Assembly: GCA_031401035.1 (NCBI GenBank)
Contig: JANNRA010000071.1
Span: forward strand, 1 to 34,231
Direction: 5' to 3'
Length of the DNA stretch: 34,231 nucleotides
From: JANNRA01 sp031401035
GTDB taxonomy: Bacteria; Desulfobacterota; Binatia; HRBIN30; CADEER01
In this document: positions 25,760 to 33,336 of the stretch, piece by piece
How positions within the stretch are numbered: position 1 is the first letter of the stretch
Layout of the letters: every line of letters begins with the position of its first letter
The notes under the pieces: generated by a model
What the model was told of the DNA's origin: nothing
Databases searched by the model: none
The model's input: only the letters and a program-made list of their open reading frames with translations
Program-made: the position numbers and the translations under genes

Positions 25760-26971
25760 TCAGGCGAGGACGCCGGCCGCGCGCAGTGTGGCGATGCGCT
25801 CCGCCGGGTAGCCGAGGACGCGGCCCAGTACGTCATCGGTGTGCTCGCCCAGGCAGGGCGCGGCGCGCTGCACGTCGCACGGCGTGCCAGACAGGTGCCA
25901 CGGGGCGCCGAAGTGCAGCTTGGTGCCGATCTCGGTGTGCGGGCGTTCGACGAAAAAGCCGCTCTGCGCCAGATGCGGATCCTCCGCCAGGTCGCGGCTG
26001 TTCATCGCCAGCGAGGCCGGCAGGCGCGCCGCCTGCAGGGCGGCGACGACCTCCTCGGCGACGCGATCGCGCGTCCACCCGCCGAGCAGCGCCTCGAGCG
26101 CGTCCTCATTGGCCTTGCGGGCGGCGGCGCTGGCGAAGCGGCTGTCGTCGGCCAGCTGCGCCTGTCCCATGCAGGCGGCGAGGCGGCGCCAGTCGTCGTC
26201 GTCGCGCGCCACAATCGCCACCCAGCGCTGCTCGCCGGCGCAGCGGAAGACGCCGTGCGGCGCCATGTGCGGATCGCGGTTGCCGGCGCGCGGCGGGGCG
26301 GCGCCATCGACGCTCTGCGCCAGCACGCCCTCGGCGAGCACCGCGATACTGGTCTCCCACTGCGAGAGATCGATGTACTGGCCGGTGCCGGTCTCGGCGC
26401 GGTGCCACAGCGCCGCCAGCACCGCCACGGCGCCGTGCAGGCCGCCGGTCGGGTCGCCGTAGGAGATGCCGACGTGCATCGGCGGCCAGTCGGCATAGCC
26501 GGTCAGCGACGACATCCCGGACAGCGGCACCTGTGCCGGTCCGTAGGAGACGAAGTCATGCTCCGGGCCGGTGGCGCCGTAGCCAGACAGGGCGATCATG
26601 ATCAGATCCGGCCGCAGCGCGCGCAGCGTCTCGTAGCCGAGACCCATGCGCTCCATGACGCCGGCGGCGAAGTTCTCGCAGACGATGTCGCACTGCGCGA
26701 CCAGGTCGTGCGCCACCGCCAGCGCCGCCGCTTGCTTGAGGTCGAGCGCCAGGCTGAGCTTGCCCTGATTGTACTGGTTGAAGTAGCCGCTGCGGTTGAC
26801 GCCGGGCTGGCCGTCGGCGAACGGAGGCAGCAGGCGCGTCACGCAGGTGCGGCTGGCGCTCTCGACGCGGATCACCTCGGCGCCGAGGTGGGCGAGTTGC
26901 AGGGTGCAGAACGGGCCGGCCCACACCCAGGTGAAGTCGGCGACGCGGATGCCCTCGAGCGGGCGGCTCAT
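25760..26971 (-). CDS. CaiB/BaiF family (type III) CoA-transferase, second of a pair
   Basis: 403 residues from the ATG at 26971; the frame is open upstream to 27394, but that stretch is a shadow of the neighbouring gene. The N-terminus RPLEGIRVADFTWVWAGPFC, LAHLGAEVIRVES, CENFAAGVMERMGLGYE and IALSGYGATGP are hallmarks. The catalytic Asp is D173 in ISYGDPTGGLHG, followed by GTGQYIDLSQWE. The smaller domain has GVFRCAGEQRWVAI. It moves CoA from a donor thioester to a carboxylic acid by an aspartyl anhydride/thioester mechanism. The start overlaps the stop of the upstream paralogue (ATGA), so the two are translationally coupled and probably form one heteromeric enzyme (inference). Confidence 0.92.
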   Translation of the reverse strand: MSRPLEGIRVADFTWVWAGPFCTLQLAHLGAEVIRVESASRTCVTRLLPPFADGQPGVNRSGYFNQYNQGKLSLALDLKQAAALAVAHDLVAQCDIVCENFAAGVMERMGLGYETLRALRPDLIMIALSGYGATGPEHDFVSYGPAQVPLSGMSSLTGYADWPPMHVGISYGDPTGGLHGAVAVLAALWHRAETGTGQYIDLSQWETSIAVLAEGVLAQSVDGAAPPRAGNRDPHMAPHGVFRCAGEQRWVAIVARDDDDWRRLAACMGQAQLADDSRFASAAARKANEDALEALLGGWTRDRVAEEVVAALQAARLPASLAMNSRDLAEDPHLAQSGFFVERPHTEIGTKLHFGAPWHLSGTPCDVQRAAPCLGEHTDDVLGRVLGYPAERIATLRAAGVLA

Positions 26972-28128
26972 GCGCCTGCCTCCGCCAGCACCTCGGCGGT
27001 GTGCTCGCCGAGGCGCGGCGCCGGTCGGCGCAGCGCCCACGGCGTCGCCGACAGCCGGTAGGGCGCGCCGGGCACGGTGACGGCGGCGCCGCCGGCATCG
27101 AGCGTGGCGAAGAAGCCGCGCGCCTTGAGGTGTGGCGAGGCCAGCAGATCGCCCATCGTCGACACCGGCGCGAACGGGATGCGGCGCCGTTGCGCCGCCA
27201 GGTAGACCTCCTGCACCGACTGTTCGCTGGCCCACTCCTGCAGAAACAGCTTCAGCGCGTCCCAATTGGCACCGCGGCTGAGGCGGTCGGCGAAGAGCTC
27301 GATACCCGCCCACTCCGGGTCGCCGATCATGCGCACGAACTCGCGCCACTGGTGTTCCTCGACGCAGCAGATGAACACCCAGCCGTCCTTGCACTCGAGG
27401 AAGTCGAGCGGCTGGATCGGCTTGCGACCGAGGCGCGAGGCGACCAGGCCCTGGTACGGCCAGTACTCGAACGTCAGCTCGAGGATGGCGGCGAGCGTCT
27501 CCTGGATCGACACCACCACTTCCTGGCCGCGTCCGTCGCGGCGGCGCGCCAGCAACGCGCCGAGGGCGGCGACGGCGGCGTTGACGCCGCCCTGGAACTC
27601 GGCCTGCATGCCGTACGGCTTGAGCGGTGGCAGGTCTTCAGCCTCGGCGCCGCCGCCGTTCAGGTAGGCGATGCCACCGGCGTTCCACAACGTCAGGTCC
27701 GTCGCCTCCCAGTCGCGCTTCGGGCCGCTCAGGCCGTACGGCGTGATGGCGGTGACGACCAGGCGCGGGTTGAGTGCCGCGAGGGTGGCGAAGTCGAGCC
27801 CGCGCGCGGCCAGGTCGCGCGGCGCCACGTTGTGCACCAACAGATCGGCGCCCCGCGCCAGGGCATGCAGGCCGTCGCGGCCGGCGGGCGTCGCCAGATC
27901 GAGGGCGGCGCCGCGCTTGTTGGTGTTGAGGTAGAGGAAGAGGCCGCTGCAGTCGGGGTCGGGGGTGCCGCCGGGGTAGGGGCCGCGCCGGCGCGCGGCG
28001 TCGCCGCCCGGCGCCTCGACCTTCACCACTTCGGCGCCGAGGTCGGCGAGCAGTTTGGTCGCGTATGCCGCCGCAACCAACTCACCGCATTCGACGACGC
28101 GGATTCCGCTCAACGCCCCAAGGGACAT
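26968..28128 (-). CDS. CaiB/BaiF family CoA-transferase, first of a pair, altered active site
   Basis: 386 residues from the ATG at 28128; an open extension to 28374 is Arg-rich and not family-like. It starts LGALSGIRVVECGELVAAAY and has LLADLGAEVVKVE, NTNKRGAALDL, VHNVAPRDLAARGLDF and ITPYGLSGPKRDW. Where the partner has the catalytic Asp in GDPTGG, this protein reads AEFQGG, with Glu (E177) at the aligned position. Either Glu serves as nucleophile or this subunit is inactive and supports its partner. Two-subunit CaiB enzymes are known, for example benzylsuccinate CoA-transferase BbsEF. It is first in the pair; the gap to the divergent propeller gene is 284 bp. Confidence 0.9.
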   Translation of the reverse strand: MSLGALSGIRVVECGELVAAAYATKLLADLGAEVVKVEAPGGDAARRRGPYPGGTPDPDCSGLFLYLNTNKRGAALDLATPAGRDGLHALARGADLLVHNVAPRDLAARGLDFATLAALNPRLVVTAITPYGLSGPKRDWEATDLTLWNAGGIAYLNGGGAEAEDLPPLKPYGMQAEFQGGVNAAVAALGALLARRRDGRGQEVVVSIQETLAAILELTFEYWPYQGLVASRLGRKPIQPLDFLECKDGWVFICCVEEHQWREFVRMIGDPEWAGIELFADRLSRGANWDALKLFLQEWASEQSVQEVYLAAQRRRIPFAPVSTMGDLLASPHLKARGFFATLDAGGAAVTVPGAPYRLSATPWALRRPAPRLGEHTAEVLAEAGA

Positions 28129-28257
28129 GGCGCAGCCGTGTACATGACCTGGCCGGCGACGCCAACCCCGCCCGTGACAGCGGATGCGGCGCCGCCGAAC
28201 TCTCCATGCAAGAAACGGGCGAAACGCCACGCGTCCCTGCACATGCGCCTGCGCGCC

Positions 28258-28304
28258 TTGACAATCTTTTATACCGCCGGCAAAGCTCCGCTTATTCCTA
28301 CAAT
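28258..28304 (+). promoter_or_regulatory. Candidate promoter elements before the propeller gene at 28413
   Basis: TTGACA at 28258-28263 and TACAAT at 28299-28304 are each good boxes but 35 nt apart, so they do not form one standard promoter. They lie in the relatively AT-rich part of the divergent gap 28129-28412. Confidence 0.3.
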
Positions 28305-28412
28305 CCAGTCCAGAGACGCCGCGCCGTACGCGCAGTGCAGCCACGGGTCGAGCCACATCAGACCTGGGCACCACGAGTTCGGAACCGCATTGCAGATGCC
28401 GAGGAGTATGGA

Positions 28413-29783
28413 GTGAAGCGAATCCGCTTGGGACGTAGCGCGGCCAGCATCATCGCGCCGCTCGCACTGGTTGCCGCCGTCGCCTGGGCGGGATTGCCGC
28501 CGCTCTCCTTCGCGCCGCGAGTCGACGTACTGCTCGGGCCGGACGGGTGCGTGACCGGCGTCGACTGTTCCGAGGGCGCGGTGGCGGCCGTCGCGGGCGA
28601 CTTCAACGGCGACGGCGACCTCGATATCGCCACGGCCAATAGCGGTTCTGACGATGCCACCGTGCTGCTCGGCGACGGCGCCGGCGGCCTCGTCATGTCG
28701 GCGACGCTGCTCGCGGGTGCGGCGCCGAGCGCCATCGCCGCCGTCAATCTCGACGGCGACGCGGTCCTCGACCTGGTGGTCGCCAACGAGACCGACGACA
28801 ACGTCAGCGTCTTCATCGGCAACGGCGACGGCACGTTCGACGACGCGGTCCCTGTTGCGATGGGCAGCTCTCCGGACGGCGTCGTGCTCGCCGATCTCGA
28901 CGGCGACGGCGCGCTCGACCTCGCCACCGCCGACCTGTTCAGCGAGTCGGTCTCTGTGCGCCTCGGCAACGGCGACGGCACCTTTGGCGATATCGTCACG
29001 ACCGCGGTCGTCGGCGGGCCGATCGCGCTTGCCGCCGGGCGGCTGAACGCCGACACCAACGTCGACCTGGCGGTCAGCCTCAACGACGCAGCCAGCGTCG
29101 TGGCGCTGCTCGGCGCCGGCGACGGCACCTTCACCGTCGGTGAGCCGTTGCCGGTCGACGAAGGGCCGCAAGGGCTGGCGATCGGCGACCTGAATGGCGA
29201 TGGCGTCGGCGACATCGCCGTCGCCACCGAGTTCTTCGATTTCGTCGGCGTACTGCTCGGCAACGGCGACGGTACCTTCGCCGAGAACGTCAGCTACGCA
29301 GTGGGCGGCTTCCCCGAGTCGGTCGCTATCGGCGATTACAACGGCGACGGCATCGCCGACCTGGCGACGGCAGACAGCTTCGGCACCATCGAGTTCGAGG
29401 GCAGCATCTCGGTGCTGGCCGGCAACGGCGACGGCACGTTCCAGGACGTGGAGGCGTTCGAGACCGACATCGGCGCCTGGGGTATCGTCGCCGCCGACCT
29501 GAACGACGACCGCTTGCCCGACCTGGTCACCGCCAATCTCGACAGCGCCGACGTCTCCGTCCTGGTCAACACCGGCACGCCGCCGACGCCGTCCTGCGTC
29601 GGCGACTGCAACGGCGACGGCGAGGTGGCGATCAACGAACTCATCCTGGCGGTCAACATCGCCCTCGGCTCGGCGCTGGTGAGTGACTGCCCGGCGGTCG
29701 ACGCCAACGGCGACGGCGAAGTGACGATCAACGAGATCATCGCCGCCGTCAACAACGCACTGAGTGGCTGCCCGGCAGCATAA
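28413..29783 (+). CDS. Secreted FG-GAP/VCBS propeller protein with dockerin-like C-terminus (paralogue 4)
   Basis: 456 residues from a GTG at 28413 with gaggag six nt upstream; the longer open frame to 28065 is not protein-like. The signal peptide has a basic start (KRIRLGRS) and a hydrophobic core (IIAPLALVAAVAWAG). At least seven regular repeats follow, with loops such as DFNGDGDLDIATAN, NLDGDAVLDLVVAN, DLDGDGALDLATAD, DLNGDGVGDIAVA and DYNGDGIADLATAD, each followed by LLGNGDGTF-type turns, predicting a seven-bladed propeller. The C-terminal module has CVGDCNGDGEVAINEL and DANGDGEVTINEI with four framing cysteines and intact calcium ligands in both loops. Its repeats are cleaner than those of the 13395-20702 family, so it is a more distant relative. 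Confidence 0.9.
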   Translation: MKRIRLGRSAASIIAPLALVAAVAWAGLPPLSFAPRVDVLLGPDGCVTGVDCSEGAVAAVAGDFNGDGDLDIATANSGSDDATVLLGDGAGGLVMSATLLAGAAPSAIAAVNLDGDAVLDLVVANETDDNVSVFIGNGDGTFDDAVPVAMGSSPDGVVLADLDGDGALDLATADLFSESVSVRLGNGDGTFGDIVTTAVVGGPIALAAGRLNADTNVDLAVSLNDAASVVALLGAGDGTFTVGEPLPVDEGPQGLAIGDLNGDGVGDIAVATEFFDFVGVLLGNGDGTFAENVSYAVGGFPESVAIGDYNGDGIADLATADSFGTIEFEGSISVLAGNGDGTFQDVEAFETDIGAWGIVAADLNDDRLPDLVTANLDSADVSVLVNTGTPPTPSCVGDCNGDGEVAINELILAVNIALGSALVSDCPAVDANGDGEVTINEIIAAVNNALSGCPAA

Positions 29784-29801
29784 CGCCAGGGTGGAGCGCC
29801 T

Positions 29802-29830
29802 TTGACAACATGCGGGTACGTGAGGTAGCT
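29802..29830 (+). promoter_or_regulatory. Candidate promoter before the gene at 29927
   Basis: TTGACA at 29802-29807, 17 nt, then GTAGCT, a poor -10. Supported mainly by the shared TTGACAA core with 16303 and 28258. Confidence 0.25.
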
Positions 29831-29926
29831 GTGACAGACTTTTTTGACACCCCGGCCGGGTCCGGGACCACCAACACCAGGCAGAGCGGGCCGCGGATCG
29901 AGCCCGCGCGGCGAGGAAACGCAGGC

Positions 29927-30856
29927 ATGATGCGACGGGTCGCGGTGATGGCAGCTTCGAGCGTGTTGGCGCTGACGGCTGTCGCGGCGAGTGCGCAGCC
30001 CTGTCCCACCCCAGCCCCCATCGGAGCCGTCTGCGGCGCGAACTGCGCGGCCATCGCGGTGAGCGACGCCTCCGGCAGCAGCAGCGCCGCCGGGACGGTC
30101 TCAATCTCGTTTACGCAGGGACCGGACGACGCCGCCGCGCAGCGCGGCAACGACGACGTCGCGGCGATCGCCTTCACGCTCGGCATGCCGGGCACGGGCG
30201 AGGGCGCGCCGCTGGTCTTCGACTGCGTCGACGGCAACCTGGCCGCTGGAGCCGTCACCCCGGGCGCGGCCATCGCCGGGGACTTCACGGTCGTGGTCGA
30301 GAACGCCCAGTGCACCAACCGCAATCGCTGCCTCTGTCCCGACACGGCGGCGGGCCAGACGCGCGACAACTTCGTCAATATCGCCATCTACGGACCGAAG
30401 ACGCTGCCCGAGCAGGGCCCGGTGACCATTCCGGTGCTGCCCGACAGCGGTGAAATCGTCGTCCTCAAGCTCAAGGCCGCCAGCGACGTCGCCCAGGCTA
30501 CGGTGGTTCCCCTGCACGCCTTCTCGGCCCTCGACGCCAGCAAGCCGCAGTTTGCCGCCAATCTGTCGATCGGCGACCAGTCGGCCTGCGACGTCACTGC
30601 AAGCGGCACCACCAGCGCGGTCACCTTCGACGACGGTGCCTTCACGGTCGGCGTGCCTGTGATCGCGTGCGCCGGCGATTGCAACGGCGACGGCTCGGTA
30701 GCCATCAACGAGCTGATCACCGGTGTGAACATCGCCCTCGGCAGCGCGCAGGTCAGCAGCTGCCCGTCTTTCGACGTCAACGGCGACGGCAATGTCGCCA
30801 TCAACGAGCTCATCGCCGCGGTGAATAACGCCCTCAACGGGTGTCCGGCGGCGTGA
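29927..30856 (+). CDS. Secreted protein with beta-sandwich-like region and dockerin-like C-terminus
   Basis: 309 residues from the ATG at 29927 (a second ATG follows directly); gagga lies about 10 nt upstream. Signal peptide about 1-23 (VMAASSVLALTAVAASA). The middle (about 25-240) has no propeller repeats. It has short beta-type stretches (GTVSISFTQGPDD, AAIAFTLGMPG, DFTVVVENAQC, EIVVLKLKAA) resembling a cohesin- or CBM-like sandwich, with several cysteines (CTNRNRCLC). The last 61 residues are a dockerin-like module: CAGDCNGDGSVAINEL and DVNGDGNVAINEL with intact calcium ligands and four cysteines. It lies directly upstream of the double cohesin-like protein. I do not recognise a named family for the middle region. 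Confidence 0.82.
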   Translation: MMRRVAVMAASSVLALTAVAASAQPCPTPAPIGAVCGANCAAIAVSDASGSSSAAGTVSISFTQGPDDAAAQRGNDDVAAIAFTLGMPGTGEGAPLVFDCVDGNLAAGAVTPGAAIAGDFTVVVENAQCTNRNRCLCPDTAAGQTRDNFVNIAIYGPKTLPEQGPVTIPVLPDSGEIVVLKLKAASDVAQATVVPLHAFSALDASKPQFAANLSIGDQSACDVTASGTTSAVTFDDGAFTVGVPVIACAGDCNGDGSVAINELITGVNIALGSAQVSSCPSFDVNGDGNVAINELIAAVNNALNGCPAA

Positions 30857-30968
30857 GGGTTGCGCTAGGCTCAATAGATAGTAGGGTGTGTCGGCTGCGG
30901 TTGCTTGGGCACCGTCGGCTCGCTAATGGGACGTGGACCGTCAAAAAATTCAGGGGAGGATTAGAGAG

Positions 30969-32177
30969 ATGATCAAGAGTGGATGGAAGGTCGCCGCGGC
31001 TGCGGCGAGCGCGGCGTTGTTGCTGGCAGCGAGCGCACAGGCGGTAGTCGAGATATCGGGCGGCGAGAATACCGGCGCGCCGGGCGAGACGGTCGCGGTC
31101 GACGTTTCGTTGACGGCGGACCCGGACATCGTTGCTGGCACCGAGAACGTGATCGGCTTCAACCCGACGGACATCGCAGTCGCGGCAAAGGCCAACGGCA
31201 AGCCCAACTGCACCGTCAACCCGGACATCGACAAGGGCGGCACGGCGTTCGCCTTCCAGCCGTCGGCATGCACGGGAACGGCGTGCGTCGGCGTCAAGGC
31301 GCTGGTCCTGGCCCTCGATAACGTCTCCCCGATCCCTAACGGCGTCGTCATGTACACCTGCCAGGTGGCCATCGCCGCCGGCGCCACGGCTGGCGACAAG
31401 ACCCTGTCGATCACTTCGCCGGGCGCCAGTGATCCGGACGGCGTCGCCATTCCGGCGACCGCCTCGGACGGCCGCGTCATCGTCACCGGCGGCGCGTCGG
31501 ATGCCGACATCATCGTCGGCGACGGCTCGGGTGCGGCGGGCGCGACCGTTCAGGTCCCGACCAGCCTCGATGCCGGCACGGTGGTCGCTGGCACGGAGAA
31601 CGTCATCGGCTTCGCGGCGCCTCTGTCGATCGTCGCCAAGGCGAATGGCAAGCCCGACTGCGCGGTCAACCCTGACATCGACAAGGGTGGCACGGCCTTC
31701 GCGTTCCAGCCGAGCGGTTGCACGGCCGGGACGTGCACCGGCGTCAAGGCGCTGGTGCTGGCGCTCGACAACGTCGCGCCGATTCTCGACGGCGTCGTCA
31801 TGTACAACTGCAACGTTGCGATCGCCGCCGACGCGGCGGCGGGAGACTACCCGCTGACCTGCAGCGCGCCGGGCGCGAGTGATCCGAACGGCGGCGCCCT
31901 GCTGGCGTCCTGCACCAGTGGCACCATCACCGTCACCGGCGGCGACGAGCCGACGCCGACGCCGACCGAGACGCCGATCGTCGAAATCACGCCGACGAAC
32001 ACGGCGGCGCCGACGTCGACCAACACCATCAGCATCCCGACCAACACCCCGATTGGTGGCGGCGGCGGTAACGACGACGACGGTTGTGCCGTCGTCGCAC
32101 CGGCGCAGAGCAGCAATGGCTGGATGCTGCTGCTGCCGGCCGCCGCACTGCTGTGGGTGCGCCGCCGCACCCGCTGA
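30969..32177 (+). CDS. Secreted double cohesin-like protein with Thr-Pro linker and sorting-type tail
   Basis: 402 residues from the ATG at 30969; GGGGAGGA eight nt upstream fixes this start over the 30933 one. Signal peptide about 1-25 (ending LLLAASAQA). Two tandem domains follow (about 26-175 and 176-328) sharing long identical blocks such as VVAGTENVIGF, NPDIDKGGTAFAFQPS, GVKALVLALDNV and GVVMY. The first opens GAPGETVAVDVSLTAD, the style of cohesin or similar beta-sandwich domains. Each has paired cysteines. A Thr-Pro linker (about 330-360) and Gly-rich stretch lead to C373, a hydrophobic helix (WMLLLPAAALLWV) and RRRTR at the very end. A perfect terminator follows. It would suit a surface-anchored scaffold for the dockerin-like proteins (inference). 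Confidence 0.82.
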   Translation: MIKSGWKVAAAAASAALLLAASAQAVVEISGGENTGAPGETVAVDVSLTADPDIVAGTENVIGFNPTDIAVAAKANGKPNCTVNPDIDKGGTAFAFQPSACTGTACVGVKALVLALDNVSPIPNGVVMYTCQVAIAAGATAGDKTLSITSPGASDPDGVAIPATASDGRVIVTGGASDADIIVGDGSGAAGATVQVPTSLDAGTVVAGTENVIGFAAPLSIVAKANGKPDCAVNPDIDKGGTAFAFQPSGCTAGTCTGVKALVLALDNVAPILDGVVMYNCNVAIAADAAAGDYPLTCSAPGASDPNGGALLASCTSGTITVTGGDEPTPTPTETPIVEITPTNTAAPTSTNTISIPTNTPIGGGGGNDDDGCAVVAPAQSSNGWMLLLPAAALLWVRRRTR

Positions 32178-32203
32178 TAGCGGCAGACACGTCTGAGCTG
32201 AAC

Positions 32204-32240
32204 GAGAGGGGGCTGAGCAATCAGCCCCCTCTCTTTTTTT
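32204..32240 (+). terminator. Rho-independent terminator after the cohesin-like gene
   Basis: A perfect 13-bp stem (32204-32216 with 32221-32233), a gcaa tetraloop and seven T's (32234-32240), 27 nt past the stop codon. It is the clearest intrinsic terminator in the window and closes the secreted-protein block before fabI. Confidence 0.95.
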
Positions 32241-32263
32241 GCGGCGCCGTCCCACGGCGCCGC
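32241..32263 (+). promoter_or_regulatory. Perfect hairpin next to the fabI ribosome site
   Basis: Arms gcggcgccgt and acggcgccgc pair perfectly around ccc, ending at the gagg-type ribosome site (32265-32269) of fabI. No T-tract follows. It may affect fabI translation or simply add to the preceding terminator. Confidence 0.5.
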
Positions 32264-32274
32264 CTGAGGGTCTG

Positions 32275-33045
32275 ATGTCGCTCCTCGCCGGAAAGCGCGC
32301 CGCCATCTTCGGGGTCGCCAACGACCACAGCATCGCCTGGGCCATCGCGCAGCGCTTCCGGGCCGAAGGCGCCGAGTTGGCCCTGACCTATCCCAACGCG
32401 GCGATCGAGAAGCGCGTGCGGCCGCTGGCGGAGTCGATCGGTGTCGAGTGCGTCCTGCCCTGCGACGTCAGCGACGACGCCCAGCTCGACGCCGCCTTCG
32501 CCGCCCTGCGCGAGCGGTGGGGCGAGATGGATGCGCTGGTCCACTCGCTCGCCTTCGCCGATCGCGACGACCTCAAGGGGCGCTTCGTCGATACGCCGCG
32601 GCAGAGCTACCACGTCGCCCTCGACGTCAGCGCCTATTCGCTGGTCGCCATGGCACGCCGCGCCGAGCCGCTGCTGGCGCCGCGCCGCGGCGCCATCGTC
32701 ACCATGACCTACCTCGGCGCCGAGCGCGTCATCCCGCACTACAACGTCATGGGTATCGCCAAGGCGGCGCTCGAGGCGAGCGTGCGCGCCCTCGCCTGGG
32801 ATCTCGGCGAGACCGGGGTGCGCGTCAACGCCATCTCGGCCGGCCCGGTGCGGACGCTGTCGGCGGCGGGCATCGCCGGCTTCAAGACCATGCTGCACCA
32901 CAACGCCGAGCACGCGCCGCTGCGGCGCAACGTGACGCCGGAGGAGGTCGCCGGGGCGGCGCTCTTCCTGTGCAGCCCCGCCGCCGCCGGCGTCACCGGC
33001 GAGGTGCTGCACGTCGATGCCGGCTACAACGTGATGGGCATGTAG
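32275..33045 (+). CDS. fabI: Enoyl-[acyl-carrier-protein] reductase (NADH)
   Basis: 256 residues from the ATG at 32275; a longer frame from 32239 would run through the hairpin and is rejected. The N-terminus LLAGKRAAIFGVANDHSIAW is the FabI form of the Rossmann glycine motif. VHSLAFA, then Y146 and the catalytic Y156 and K163 (HYNVMGIAKAA) follow, at the same numbering as in E. coli FabI, then RVNAISAGPVRTL and GEVLHVDAGYNVMGM at the end. It reduces trans-2-enoyl-ACP in the last step of fatty-acid elongation. It probably has its own promoter, because an intrinsic terminator lies directly upstream. Confidence 0.96.
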   Translation: MSLLAGKRAAIFGVANDHSIAWAIAQRFRAEGAELALTYPNAAIEKRVRPLAESIGVECVLPCDVSDDAQLDAAFAALRERWGEMDALVHSLAFADRDDLKGRFVDTPRQSYHVALDVSAYSLVAMARRAEPLLAPRRGAIVTMTYLGAERVIPHYNVMGIAKAALEASVRALAWDLGETGVRVNAISAGPVRTLSAAGIAGFKTMLHHNAEHAPLRRNVTPEEVAGAALFLCSPAAAGVTGEVLHVDAGYNVMGM

Positions 33046-33151
33046 ATCCCCTCACCCTGACCTTCTCCCAGCGGGAGAGGGGACCTTGGCGTCTGCCGCG
33101 TTGCTCGCCCGGGTCCCCTCTCCCGCTGGGAGAGGGTCACGGTGAGGGGAT
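33046..33151. repeat. Long inverted repeat downstream of fabI
   Basis: Arms of about 40 nt (33046-33085 and 33112-33151) are nearly perfect reverse complements. Each is itself a palindrome with ctcccagcgggag. It begins right after the fabI stop. A ccctctccc-gggagaggg repeat of this kind is widespread in proteobacterial genomes (general knowledge) and often sits at transcript ends. Confidence 0.9.
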
Positions 33152-33171
33152 GTCGATGTCGACGATCCGCG

Positions 33172-33336
33172 ATGGACCCAATCCTCCGACACGTCTGCGG
33201 CATCCGCATCGATGCCGTCTGGGTCACGGTGTCCCTGGGATTTCTCGTCGCGTTGCTCGTCGTGCGCGCCGAATTGAGTCGCCAGGGACACGACGGTGGG
33301 GCGGCAGCGCCGCTGCGGGCAGTGCAGGGGGGCTGA
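33172..33336 (+). CDS. Small membrane ORF resembling the Lgt N-terminus
   Basis: 54 residues from the ATG at 33172, one membrane helix. The first 42 residues align without gaps to the first 42 of the lgt gene that follows: 14 identities including M1, P3, L5, I11, W17, the FxVxLLVxR stretch and G39/D41. The remainder (GGAAAPLRAVQGG) is not Lgt-like. Its stop overlaps the lgt start (TGATG), so if translated it would be coupled to lgt. It is either a remnant of a duplicated lgt or a short functional paralogue of the first helix. No ribosome site is obvious. Confidence 0.55.
   Translation: MDPILRHVCGIRIDAVWVTVSLGFLVALLVVRAELSRQGHDGGAAAPLRAVQGG

Noticed and set aside
20769..28128. Anaerobic toluene (bbs) operon
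   Set aside because: The CoA-transferase pair and thiolase/DUF35 recall BbsEF and BbsAB, but the dehydrogenase, hydratase and acyl-CoA dehydrogenase genes are absent, and the two sets are on opposite strands with other genes between.
28129..28412. Extensions of the CoA-transferase (minus) or propeller gene (plus) into the divergent gap
   Set aside because: Both open frames are compositionally odd. The ATG at 28128 and the GTG at 28413 with its gaggag site fit the families better, and the gap has promoter-like elements.
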